A stretch of 64,000 nt of DNA from assembly GCA_021464245.1 (NCBI GenBank), contig JADCRB010000016.1:13571440-13635439 (forward strand), written 5' to 3'. The notes under the pieces were generated by a model that did no database searches, had not been told where the DNA came from, and worked only from the letters and a program-made list of their open reading frames with translations. The stretch is from Carallia brachiata. Taxonomy: Eukaryota > Streptophyta > Magnoliopsida > Malpighiales > Rhizophoraceae. The translations under genes and the position numbers were made by a program. Shown one piece after another: positions 12,784 to 25,300 of this stretch (positions are counted from its first letter, which is position 1; every line of letters begins with the position of its first letter).

Positions 12784-14374
12784 TTAAATTAAAAACAATA
12801 TTGTTCTTCAACTAAATTTTAAAACCATGAGGTTCAAGTTCAGCAAGAAAATGCTGGAGAAGGCTTAAGCAATTGAAAAAGAATGAAAAAACATATAAAC
12901 AGTAAGAACGGGCATCCCACTGCAAACTGTGGGGTCCGGGAAACAGAAATTCTCATTGCTTCAACTACCATGATCATGTTAAAAACATGATACCAGCAGC
13001 CAGCAAGCGGAAAATAAAATTTTTATTTTACTTGTGTCACCAAGAAGAAGGGACGAAGAAAACACCGACAACAATACCAATAATTACAATAACATTGACG
13101 GTGAAGCGTTCCCTACTGTCAAACTCGGCAGGGATTCCTGGCATATCCCCTTTGTCATTGAAGTGCCAAAATTACGGTAATACGAAAGAGAAAATGTTGG
13201 TGTACTGAATTTTAATATTCCGATTAGTGTTCCAATTGAAACTAAAATTGATAATTTTATAATCAGACTGATAATTTTTAAAACAAAAATTAACAGCTGT
13301 TATTTTTGCATTTTAAAAAACTATCAGCTTTATTTCAAAATTATCAATTTTAATTTCAATCAAAACACCAATCAGAATATTAAAATTCATGACAAGTATT
13401 GGTGCTCAATATGAAAATGCCTTGAGGGAATCCTGGGCATTCAAATAGAATAGCAAGAAAACTATCGAAGAGGAAGTTCACGAAAATCCTCATCATAGAT
13501 AGGCTTCCTGCTTCCATCATACAAGTCACACAAAAATATAGTACCTTTAATAGTTACACTTAGACCAACAATAAACACTGATCATGATATGTGCCTGAAA
13601 TTTCAGCAGAATATAAGTCACTCGTATGTCTCATGCAACAAGAAAAAGTTTTGTAACACCTTTCAAAAGAATATGGAGCACAAATGTAAACTAATCTCAG
13701 CATCTTATGATGATAAAAGGAGATGCCAACAGGTTTAATGTAATTGGTACTTTCTGGAACCATCTGATGTTTTTCAAAAAGATTTTAACTGCCTAGTAAA
13801 TTCAAAACGAGCAGCTTGGCTCACAATTCTTCAAATGCTCCACAAACTCAACAGGATTAACCACTAGATGCACAGTAACAATTATCGAAAGAAAAGGCAG
13901 AAATTTTACCTAAGATAACATGTTACACATCACATATGCTACGTAGCTAAACTAAGGTACTTAGTTTTAGCATATAAAATGATATCTCTGTCCCAAAATG
14001 CAATGATACATGCAAGACAGTCTACATGTAACTAATTCATACATTGGCCACTCCTGGTGCTAATAAAATTGAAGAGGAAAAAGCGTAAAAATTGGTGGCA
14101 AGTTACAAGTATCCTTCAATATAGAATTCCAGAATTAGAAAATTTTCAAATAGTCAAGTGAACACTGGGAGGAAGAATAATCTACAACTGCTTGGCTATT
14201 ATTTGCATCAAGCAACAATTGCCAGCATACTTAGCAAAACAAGTTATGGAATATCTACGACCCTAAATGACAGATTGCAACAGCATGAGTAAACCAACAA
14301 TGCTTAGAGAGAGCTTTTACCCCATCTTTTTTTCTAAATTCTTTCTGTCACTTCTAATGGTGGCTTATTAACAC
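12784..14374. other. Intergenic region left of the tandem array
   Basis: Contains a candidate 5' leader of the RAV-like gene near 12,700 and a foldback element at about 13203-13398. No coding or RNA gene recognised. This is the last single-copy sequence before the homology shared by the three array units begins near 14,375. Confidence 0.5.
13203..13398. mobile_element. Foldback MITE, about 196 bp, near-complete inverted repeat
   Basis: The left arm TGAATTTTAATATTC... is mirrored by a right arm whose reverse complement reads TGAATTTTAATATTC..., with arms of roughly 60 bp around a short centre. TTGGTG occurs at both flanks (13197-13202 and 13399-13404) and may be a target duplication or part of the element. 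A related foldback with the same flanking TTGGTGCTC motif lies in units A and B near 18.9 and 40.9 kb. Confidence 0.55.
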
Positions 14375-17300
14375 ATTGTATCTGGCAAATGTACTGTCCA
14401 TGCACCAATTAGCCATTCAATTTGAAGTTCTCATTCTACTAAATCAAATTCATGGAATTGAATGAACTATCATAGCGCCAAATGGAGTGTATATGTTAGC
14501 AGACAATCATCATTCTGATTTCTAATTGATTCAGCACAAAACTTCAAGCATTTTGTCTCATGCCTGATCTCTTCTTATTACTTTGTTTCATGAAATTATT
14601 TTTTTCACACTTATTGTGTGCTTTTTACTTGGAATAGTTGTTTATCTGATCACAATGCCCTAGCAGTGTGCCTATCTTGTGAATAACCAGACAAAAGTTT
14701 GAAATGAAACACTAGGGGTAGAAAGAGTATAGGGAACACTAAAAATCAAATGAACATTCAAAATTCATACTCTATTTTTATTAAAAAATGATGCCAAAAA
14801 ATGAAACACGTATATAAATCAAGTTTCTCTTGCTTATTTATTTAACTACTGGAAAAATATGCTCATATATCCAATGGCATGCCAGATTAATCAACAACAC
14901 ATGCCAATGGGCCACGTAAGGGATCTAGCCACAAAAGTGACCGGTTCAAATCACAAAAATTGGTTATAAGAAGCCCAAGCAGTTCAAAAAAATGACATGT
15001 CCATAATTTATTAGTTCGTACAATGTCAATTAGTTAATTTGGGCTGACATGAAGAATTAGACATGGAACTCATTTTTGTGCTCTACATTTTTCCATCCAA
15101 ACATTAAATGATACCCTACACTTCAGAAACTTCAGGTTAAATAATTATGGCTTTTTAACTTTTGAAGTACCATATTGTTAAATTGTTCCTGAGGTAAAAG
15201 TTTGAGAAACTACATAGAACAGATTTTTGGCAAACTCATGGCTCCATGTCAGCAATAACATGTCGGATCATGAAAGAGTAATTGACAACCCATGAAATAG
15301 CAGCAACCTAATTACTTCCAAAACAAAGGGAAATTGAATAAAACAAAAACAGGCTACAAAAAGCCATTGTGGAAAACACCACATATGAGTTGCCTTCATT
15401 ATCACGAGGAAGTGACTGTCTTGTTTATTACAAATAGTCATATGAACATTATTGCTATTCCACAGCTAATTGACCAATGTCACAGTGCCCTTTATGCCAC
15501 CACAACCAAGTTCACTAGTTCTTGTTATCGCTTTATGGTACCCCATATTCACCCTCATGTCACAACTACAACTAAAATTCCACTTAAATACTCGCACCAC
15601 AAGGCTGATGGCCTCGCTTCCACCTCATGGTTGGCATTGGTATCAAATGATTATCCATTAAACAGCCGAACAACCAAAAACAATTCAGAAATGATAAACG
15701 AAGCACACCTTGAATTGAATATAAGAAAAAGGACAAAACCAATGCAAATAGGCTGATGACCATAACTAGCTTCTACTTCAAATGCACCACCAACAATTCA
15801 TAAATGATAAACGAAGCACGCCTTGAATTAAATGTAACAAAAGGAGCAAAACAAGTAATATTATTGTTTACAAATAGGACTAAATGTTTCGATAGTATTT
15901 AGTTCCTACCAACACATTCAAATAAATATAACATTAACACTTAGGTAGTTAGGCCGAAGGATACAATTTGAGATTGAGCAATAACGATTTAACAGCCATG
16001 TATGACAAATAAATCAAGAATGCAACTATACATCACTTGTACCTCCACGGTCTCACTAACAGTTATAAAAATATCATGTATGTTTTTTTTTTCCCTAATA
16101 AGTGTCATGTATGATTAATTGATTATAAAATTCACTACAGGCCCAAAGCCTTAAAAGAATCTTAAGGACAAGTCTATGAGATGGACAATCTAATACAAGC
16201 ACCTTTATGTAACTTGTGAAACAAACATCAATATTTGTGGTTGAGCCGAATGCCTAACTAATTAGGAGATTAAGGCGTCATCTTCCTGTTTAGAAGCAAG
16301 AACAATAAAGCCAAAAAACAAATTCACTGATCCACTGGTTAATCTATATTCTGAAAACAAAAGTCATCATTGCATCATTTACTGCACAGGATCGATTAAA
16401 TCCTTGAAGTAAAATCCATAAACAAAAATATCATCACACAATTCACTGCTCAGGATGTATTAAAAAACAGCTAACATGGTAAATAAATGGAAGCTGTTAA
16501 TGATGACCACCACCTTATTTGCAATCAAATACACATACTTTATCTGGCCTTAATCTTATTGTCAGTCGTTGCCTTAATCCCGAACCCCCATTAACCCACA
16601 ATAGATGTAAAGATTAAGATAAGTAATAGATATTCCCCTCCCTCTCCCTCATAAATTTTTGGCTTAACTTGTTTTCAGATCTTTCTATAACGGCTTGGAC
16701 CCTTTGAGGGAAACTCAGAAAAAATCAAATAAAACCCAAGTCCGGAAATAAAACCAGATAGAATAAGAATATATGCTGAATAATATGGCATAAACCACTA
16801 AAGAAAACACATAAAATCCGAACAAACAACTCCAAAAAATACAAAAGTATACTAAAATTAACATGAAAGAGATCATTAAACTTGCCTGGATGCAGCAAAC
16901 AGATGCCGGTCCTTGCCTCCTAAAAGCAAACCAAACAGAAGCGCTTTCTAAACTGGAAAGCAATAAAGAGTTAAAAGAGCGATTTTTTTCACTACTATAA
17001 ATAATAACAAAGAAAATACAAGCCTTGATAAAGAAGTAGGATCTCCTATAAAAGGAAACAGAATAAAAAAGATTTTGGAGAAAAATCAGCCGACAGAAAT
17101 TAATTACAGACCTGTGAACATGGGGATTTCCTACTTGGGGAGAAACTTCCCCCATGGCCATAAAATAGCAAATATCTTCACAAAAGAGGAAACATAGAAT
17201 TCTTCCCATATTTAGCACCATAAGAACTTGGAGATCTTCACAAAAGGGGTCCCCTTTTTTGCTACCATTGACCAGTCCAAGTCCATCCATCTGGTCCTTA

Positions 17301-18370
17301 CTCGCCCAGTTCAAAAATCAACGAGAACAAGAAATATAAACTTGAAAGCTGCTTGCTTTAGGACTATTCAAGTAAAGAAACATTAAAAGCACCAAAAATG
17401 GGTTAGTTTAAGGAAAACCCACATGAGATCAGGAACCAAGAAGACAGATAAAAACCCAAATTTGTGCCTTGGACTTGCATACTTAATTTCTAAAAAAAAA
17501 AAAAATGAAGAAAGAAAGAAAGAAGAGAAGGGGTTTTGATATAAATCAATCAAAAGTTAGGGAAAATGGCGGTTTTCCGTTAAACGTCAATAGTAAACGA
17601 GGCGTACCTTCTTGATTATTCATCGTATGGGTCTTGATTGATTCATAGTAACCAACCAGGCGTACCTTCGAAGAGCAAAAAAAAAAAAACACACAAACAA
17701 GCGTACTCTCGCTCCTCTTCCAAAGAGAGGACCATGAAAAGCCACGCTTTGAATCACACTCACAAGTTTCAATAAAAACATTATAAAAGGATTACTGTAT
17801 TGATTAATAACACAATAGTGGTTAACTTAAAAGCTACATACTGACTGCACGCAAAGCTCATCATCAATGTTATCTAAATCCAATGTTCAGATAAATAAGC
17901 AAAAATAAATAAATAAATAAATGAGCTCACCCCACACATTAATTCTTTGCATTCTGGAGAATTCTTGGTAGAACAACAACTTGCGTTAATTAATTAATTA
18001 ATAATATTCAATAGGCCAAAAAGGGGAAAAAAAAAAAGGAAAAAACATCCTCATCAAGAAGTGGGGGATGTTTCTAGTTCTAGATGCATATAAGAATTAA
18101 GAAAGGAGGAAAGAGGAGCTTCTATGGTTGCTTTCCTTTCCTTATTGTTTGAGAGCAGCATAACATATGGCAGATGTCAAAAATGGGCACATGCATGCAT
18201 CAAAAACTCCATGAAAGGAAGAAAATAAAATTGAGAAGACAAAAAAAAAAAAAGAAGAAAACAAACTAATGGAAATTAATCAAATAGATGGGCCCCCATA
18301 AAGGAATGAATTAGGAAACCAAAGCTGTTGGAGAGAACTTAGAAAGGTACACCACTGTCTGTCACTCATT
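14375..18370 (-). other. Probable 3' portion of MIR156 host transcript and flank (unit A)
   Basis: This region lies downstream of the MIR156 hairpin in its transcription direction and has counterparts in B (36433-40390) and C (55649-59618). A minus-strand frame at 16715-17314 translates to MNWASKDQMDGLGLVNGSKK... then a hydrophobic tail. In B and C it is cut shorter (to 38858 and 58289), so it is unlikely to be a maintained protein. A possible splice donor (CAG|GTCTGT, minus strand) lies near 17112. Other frames, for example 15334-15756 on plus, are broken in B and C. I read it as non-coding transcript or flank, without proof of transcription. Confidence 0.45.
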
Positions 18371-18461
18371 TGACAGACAGAAGAGAAGTGAGCACAAACC
18401 CTGCAAAGGTATGGCACTGCATACAATCACCTGCGTGTGTGCTCACTCTCTTCTGTCAATC
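18371..18461 (-). ncRNA. MIR156: MIR156 precursor hairpin, unit A
   Basis: Read on the minus strand, the 5' arm contains the 20-nt mature miR156 TGACAGAAGAGAGTGAGCAC (18439-18458). The 3' arm contains the complementary star region TGCTCACTTCTCTTCTGTCT (about 18376-18395), pairing with the mature strand apart from a single-base bulge. The loop is about 40 nt and includes the GCAG/CTGC pairing next to the mature arm. The mature sequence matches canonical plant miR156, which guides cleavage and repression of SPL transcription factors and sustains the juvenile phase. Arm order (mature in 5' arm) supports minus-strand transcription, as in known MIR156 genes. The transcript ends are not defined here. 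Confidence 0.94.
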
Positions 18462-18929
18462 TTTAAGTAAAAAAGTCCCCCCCCCCTCCTCTCTATTCCA
18501 TTTTCTTTCCTCTCCTCCATTCTTTCAAAAAGTAATTTGTAAGTCAGAACTGAACTGGTGGTAATAATTCAGGTTCTTGGTCTTCTCTTGTCTTCAGATC
18601 TGAAAACCCATGGAATTAAAACCTTTTAGGGTTTCAAAAGCCAACTTCTTTGAATCATTTGCTTTGCGTACTGAGTTCAAAGTCTCAGTCTTTATGATTG
18701 AGTAGGGCAAACCCAGATTTCATTTCACTGGCACTGTGCCAAAAGCATGCTCTCATCAGCTCACTACTCGATCAATCTTCCTAAGCAAGTGGGTATCCAT
18801 TAACTCAGTGCTCCATTGCTCCGCACAGCACACGTAAGAAAATTTAGAGATAGAGATGGAGATAAAGATGAGGCTTGGTAGGTCACTTTACGAAGAAAAG
18901 AAACAAATGCTAATGTCCCGAGTTTGGTG

Positions 18930-19087
18930 TAGTGCATTCAAATTAAAATTGATATTTTAAAAATAAAATTAATAATTTTTTAATATTTATTATTTTTATA
19001 TTTTTAAAATTATAATTTTTATTTTAAAAATATTAATTTTAATTTTAATTAAGATATTATCTGAAATAATAATACTTGAAATATGTG
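18930..19087. mobile_element. Foldback MITE copy in unit A
   Basis: An inverted-repeat AT-rich segment with TTGGTG at both flanks (18924-18929 and 19088-19093). It ends in the same TTGGTGCTC context as the foldback at 13203-13398, which suggests one family. B has it at about 40951-41090. In C the corresponding stretch, plus some flanking sequence, is absent (near 60155), so the exact limits of the inserted piece are uncertain. Confidence 0.45.
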
Positions 19088-20100
19088 TTGGTGCTCCGAA
19101 TGAAAACAATCAAAAGAAATGAGCACAAAAACATGAGAAAGGCAAAAGAGAAAATGAGGGAGAAAAGATGAGACGGAGAAACCGATAGAGGCCTTTTTTT
19201 TTTTTTTTTCTTTTTAGTCGATTGGCGATAAGGCTGGATCCTCGTGGCTTACTACTGTATTCAGCGCGGCGCGGTTATATGTTCGGGTAGTTCTGTCTGA
19301 TTTTTCTTTGGAATGACTCAATAAATTACAATTAGTTTTTTTGTTTTTCTGCATATACATTAATAAAATTTAATAAAAAAAAATACTTCATTTTTTATTA
19401 AAAAATATTATTGTGGTTGAAAAAAAATGAAAGTTAGTTGTAATTTTACGCTTCACTCAGGTAAAAAAATGAGGCGAAAGTATTCAGATGGCTTTTTTTT
19501 TTTTTTTTCTATCACAAAATTTTTTCAAATTCTACATGCATAACAATGCATTACAACGAAGTATTGAGGATACACAATCTATTTAATAATTATTTTATTT
19601 TTTTAATTGAATAAATTTTTTGTCAAATAATACTAGATCAACTTATTTTTTACTTTAGTCATTTGAAATTGATAGTCCAGTAATTAAGGGATGTGAGAGA
19701 TAATAGAAGATTTAAATTTTAAACTCTAAATTTTTTAATTAAAAATTATTATTTATAATCACTTTAATTATTATTGAGTCTTCGCACCAACTTCAATTCT
19801 TACTTATTGCATTGTTCTCACTTATTTTTTCTACTTTCTTTCTTGAGGGTGATTGTAAAGAAGGAAGAAAAAATTGGTGATTCCACGGGCACGTTCTTGA
19901 TGTAACATAATTTAATAAATGATGTAAATTTTGTAGAAAATAATAAAATAAACGTGTGTTAATTTAATATAATCTGATAAAAAAAATAGCGTATGAATTA
20001 TCAAATTGAATATAGCTCGATGTCTCTTATTGCAATAGCAAAAGAAAAGCATATGGTCCAAGAAAAGAACGGAAATCTTTAATAGCCAAACGGATTCGAG

Positions 20101-20252
20101 TTTAAATTGTGATCATATTATAATCAGTAGTATTTTTTATACAATTAAAATATTATAATATGTAACAAAAAAATAAAATTATTTTTTTTGTTACATATTT
20201 TTTAATTATTGTTATACAAAAAATACTACTGATTGTAATATGATCATAATTT
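20101..20252. repeat. Long palindrome (foldback), unit A only
   Basis: The left arm (about 20101-20171) contains GATCATATTATAATCAGTAG. The right arm (about 20180-20252) contains its near-perfect inverse CTACTGATTGTAATATGATC. The loop is only a few bases. It sits in about 230 bp (roughly 20060-20290) missing at the equivalent place in B (near 42553), so it was either inserted in A or lost in B. Confidence 0.7.
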
Positions 20253-21791
20253 AACTACCAAATTATCTGATTATGTAACAGTAAAAAAAAAAGAAAATCA
20301 GCGTCTTCTTCTATCATGCGGCTCTGTGATTTTGACCGTTTTTTAGCCAGTTCGGACCGTTAGATTAGCCAGATGTGGGGCCCCATTGTATGACGATTTG
20401 GGCATTGATGCAAGTGTAGTGTGTTAGCGTGATGGCTGGATGCAAAATAACTTGGGGTTTTGTGTCACCAGAGAAGGCAACGTCACGGTCAATATTCAAT
20501 AACAAAAACAAATAATATATGTAATTTTTATTAATTAATTAAAAAAAATATTTTTGAGCCATTACATACGTTTTTTGGTTCATAAAATGAAAAAATAATG
20601 ACACTTCTAACTCTGTTAGAGAGAATTATAATTAGATATAAAAAAGTGTGAAGTGGTAAAAAATAAATTCACCCTCAACACCATACTAATGATATATTTA
20701 ACACGTCATTAAATTTAGTAGGTCTTGAACTCGCATTCTTATACGAGTCCAAAACCTTAACCACGGGTAGTGGTGGTCCGACAAATTATAAGTATAGTAT
20801 TCGCATTAACTACGTATTCATTAGGTTATTATGTTATAAGTATTTATTTATAATTTAATTGTACAAATATTTATCAATTAAAAAATTTAGATATGTTTAT
20901 AATTGCTTTGTGTACAAAACAAATTTCCCTTAGCTGAACCTCTTCTCAAAAAAAAAAAAGAGAAAAAAAAGAAAAAGTACTATAGCATAATCTCTTTTTT
21001 TTTTAATTATGTACTAATAATAACAAGGTTAATCATTGTTTATCTTGATTGATGGGTTTCTTTACACATAATTATTGCCGCACAAGCCACACAAGTGTGC
21101 ACGGAAGTAATTAAGTCAGCCAAACATTAAAATCAATTAATCAAAAAAAAAAAAAAAAAAAAAGAGTCTATTTACATAATTACAAAAGAAGTGAGATACA
21201 AAGTTGATATATTATATTTTTATTTATTTTTTGTTAAAAAAGTACTTAATCACAAAAAAAAATTAATTACAATATATCGAATCGTGCCTTGTTTTTTCCG
21301 TAATTATGTATCTTTTTTGTAGAAAAGAGGAGAAAAAAAAAAGGCATGGCAACGTCGGTTTTGCATTAATCGGACCAACACATCCATGCGACAAGGACCG
21401 GGTCGGGACAGATGCCCAAAAAAAATCGGGTCATCATACGTGAAACTGCAGTATGTCTCGCAAATATATTATGTACCATTTACGAATTTTTTATATTCTC
21501 TCACATTATTTCAACATTGAGTCAAATACGAAAATCTCCTTTAATTATTTTTTATGTCTAATATATAAATCTTTCCAAGATTATTTGTAGGGTGAAACAT
21601 TCGTTTATAGATAATTCCTTGATGCATGCTTAAAGATGAATATTGACGTCGAATTATCAAATTATAGATTTAGTTAATAAAAAAAATTTAATGGCTTTAG
21701 ATAGATAATTTCAAATTAACAACAAATAATATGAGTAATTGGAGATGTCGTTGGATAAATTGTATTACTACTTGTTACGGCATACTTGAAA

Positions 21792-22310
21792 TTATTTTTT
21801 GTTACTTTTTTTTTTTAGTACACTTGAAAGAGCAAAAACTAAAGGAAAAGGCTGGCCTCTAGGAAATAAAACCTCATGGCCATCCTCATCTAAGAAAACA
21901 TGCAAACTAAGAGGAAGATGATTAAGAAACATCTCGCCATGAGCACAAATATTATCCAATTTCGCCAAAAAATTGCCACATCGATTCCCCTCCCTTAAGA
22001 TATGTTGCATATGTACATTCTAATTCCAAGCAAGTAAACTCTTATTAGAAAGTACTGGTAATGGATGAGATGTTACATGATACTTGCTGAATAAATTTAA
22101 AGTTTCAAGAGAGTTAGACTCCAATATTATACCACGATGACTCAAGTTCCATTCATATTCAAGACCTCTCCTAATCCTCATGAGCTCTGCAACCATATTA
22201 AGTTTAGAGTTGCTCTTAGTTAAATGTGAATTCAACTTCTTTTTCTTAAAAAAAAAAATTCGTGTCCTCAAATTAGGGCAAATACAATGAGACAAATGTT
22301 GTCTTGGCAA
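21792..22310 (-). pseudogene. LINE ORF2 C-terminal RNase H remnant, unit A
   Basis: Two minus-strand frames carry pieces of a plant non-LTR retrotransposon RNase H-like (RVT_3) domain. The upstream piece has LMRIRRGLEYEWNLSHRGII followed by LESNSLETLNLF (22020-22310). The downstream piece has HILREGNRCGNFLAKLDNI (21792-22010), like the C-terminal end of LINE ORF2. The frame is broken between them. A T-run at about 21805-21818 would be the poly-A tail of a minus-oriented insertion. The same remnant lies in B and C, so it predates the array. It is a truncated relic with no reverse transcriptase. Confidence 0.75.
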
Positions 22311-25300
22311 TTTTATTGGCCAACCACAAACAAAGTCGTCGAGACTTTAATATAGAGTAAACGTCTCAATCCTGCACACATTTTGCAGACAGAAGCAATA
22401 CTGGTTAGCGGAAACTATGAGACACATTTCCCTTTTCCATTTTTTGAGAAAAAAAAAGTTTTAAATAGAAGCATTGTAAATTGATTTTTTTATTAACTAA
22501 GAAAAAAAATTTATCGTTGATATGTCGATTATCAGATTTGTGGGTTGAGACCAAAATAATTCTGTTTGAAACTGACACATTCAACTGCCCTCAAAGGGAT
22601 AGGCTCTCCTTAGAGTATCAGTGGAACTGAGCATGACTTTATTACAAGAGATTACAATAATTATAGAGTTTAAAATCTATCTACGCGCTATAATCTTTAA
22701 CTATTTTAACAGCCACCCAACTATTTGTCAAGAGAGAGCGCAGACACGATAACTCAAATCTGAATTGCAAGTACAAGAACACGCTGACTTGTTACTAAAT
22801 TACTACTCGAGTGATTATTATAAGTTGATTTGATTACGAGACCAATGCTATTTACATATTTTCACAATCATAATTTACAATATAAAACTGTTTCAGGTGC
22901 ATCAATGTATTTTTTTTTAAAGGATAACTTATACGTAAGGCGATTTATATCGAGGAACATTTAATTATGTTTTAATCGAAAAAATTAATGAGAGACTATT
23001 ACTAGATAAAAAATAATAATTATTATGAGAGACTATTAGGCTACTGACTACCGTACATCCCCAACAAATAATATTACATTGATGGCAACCAATGACCATA
23101 CACACACATGGAAAAAGATCCCATCATGCCAGTGTCGGAGCCAATGTTCACTTTTGCCAATGACCCAAGCTAGCCACAATAAGGACCATTTATAACTTTC
23201 AATTTTGTATGAAGTGCTTCCTCAACCTTTGAACCCTAGTTGTTATGGGTAATGCTCTTTAACTTATCTGAATTTGTTTTGATAATATTTAATAAAACTA
23301 CCTTTTTAAACAAGTAAAAAGATGTATTACAAATTTGTTGTTTATTACACTCGCAAATCAAGAACAAGAGTCAATCGTTAAAACTCATTTAATTTTTTTA
23401 TAAAAAAAATTCATCACATAAATATTATTAAAGTTAAACAAGACTTTACAAGTTAACCACACATCAATTTGCTAAACACAACAATTTAATAAGACTAACT
23501 ATTGATTAGGGAAGGAGAAATGGTTATTTCTTCCCCAAAAAAAAAAAAATGGTCGGAAAGGGGATCTCAAGTGATTGATTTGTACATTCCAACTAAACAA
23601 GCGTGATTATAAGATGTCAATTGTCATATGAAGATTCGTACTATTTTCTTCGGGGTTATTCATCATTGGGCTATATTGGTTAAACATCTGTTAGATTAGG
23701 GTTTGGTTAGGCTCTTTCCGAAAACTATGTTTGAGAAATTATCTTAATAGTATTAGTACTGTAATTTTTAATAATAATATATATATTTTAAATAAAAAAT
23801 GATTAAGTGATAAAATTTTATTATTAAAAATATAAATATTATTACTTAAAATTCAACTGTTATTAGTTTATGTACACTCTGTTCAGATAAAAGCCATCAG
23901 TCGCCCAAACATTTCCCTTTAGATTAATGGTGCATTCGGATTTGTGAGAAAGTGTTAAAAAGAAAGTTATGAGAAAATAAATTTATTTAAATTGATGAGA
24001 AAGTTGTGAAAAAGAAAATGATAGAAAAAAAATAAATAATAACTTGTGAGAGAAAAAGTTATGAGAAATTAAACTATATGATACTTTAATTAATTAATTA
24101 ATTAATTATTTTTTTGAACGACAAGAAATAAGATTTATTAAAGAAAATAAAGAATTATATAATCAATATTACAAAAATCTACTATATACAATTCTCTGCA
24201 ATCTAAGCTCATCTTGGAAGTCCAAAAGATGAAACTAGAAACAGCATGAACCAAAAGATTAAATTTTCTTTTTTTCCCCCGAAGTTTGGGGTCATGCGCA
24301 TGACTACATCAAATAAGACAAGTGGAAAAAAATATAATGTATATGGAGCTAGTCGAGCACATTGGATCATGGGTGGCTATCGCTTTGGACCAATAAATAA
24401 AAGCAAGGACAAACATAATTATGGCTGTGTAGAAATATGAATTGAGTGGCAAGTGGAAACCGAATCCCCAACAATAAATTAAGCAATGAGCAACCGTACC
24501 ATAGTACAAATTTCAAACAGAAAAATATTAAATAATAACATAAGTTAATATATATTATTAAATAATAATTAAATTTTTTTAAAAAATTTATTAAATATTA
24601 TTTGATCAAATATACAATTACTTTATTATTATCAAAATTAAGATACGCAATAAAATTCTTTTCTATCAACTTAAATAAATCAAGGCAATCAACTTACACG
24701 TTTGCTAACAGAAATTTATTTTACAATATTTTGACTGTTGTGTCTCAAAAAATACAATATTTTGGCTGTTGAATTACCGATTGCAGTTTTATTGTTAAAT
24801 ATGGTCATATATCCAGAATGATTAAAAATATTTGACTAAAAATCATGATAATATAAGAAGACTCAATAATTATTAGAGCAATTGGAAGTAGTTAGAGATT
24901 TGAGGTCCTCTCTCATGTTTATCTCTCAATGGTTAGACTACTATTCTAAGATTAAAAATAATTATAATAATGAGCTAATTGAATTATATTTTTTTTTAAC
25001 TTGATTGAAATTACAAATATGCGAAAGTACGACTGCCTTCATTATTTGGACAAAGCAGCCTTTTTTTTTTTTTTTTTTCTACTTATAAGAGGACAATGCT
25101 GCATATTAAATTTTGCATCAGTTGAAATTACAATTTTTAATTGAGAGCACCTTCATAAAAAATTTCCATTAGAGAAACTTATGTGTCCCATAAAAATAAC
25201 TAATAACAAAAGAAAACAAAGGAAGGCAATTATTCATTTTTGTATAAAGAATATCAAGAAAAAGAGAATTTTTTTGTAAATCAATCGATAAATTTATTAC

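Larger units (their letters stand above)
18462..21790. other. Upstream region of MIR156 (unit A), non-coding
   Basis: The first about 350 bp upstream of the hairpin (to about 18817) is similar in all three units and probably holds the pri-miRNA 5' part and core promoter. No clear TATA box was found on the minus strand. Beyond that, A and B stay similar and C diverges. The region contains a foldback element at about 18930-19087 and a palindrome at 20101-20252; the rest is AT-rich with no gene seen. Confidence 0.5.

Noticed and set aside
15334..15756. A 140-codon plus-strand frame in unit A
   Set aside because: Not preserved in B (about 37400) or C (about 56620), so there is no sign of coding constraint.
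16715..17314. A 199-codon minus-strand frame downstream of MIR156 (MNWASKDQMDGLGLVNG...)
   Set aside because: In B and C the frame is shortened and shifted by small indels, the tail is low-complexity hydrophobic, and no family is recognisable. It is more likely non-coding host-transcript sequence.
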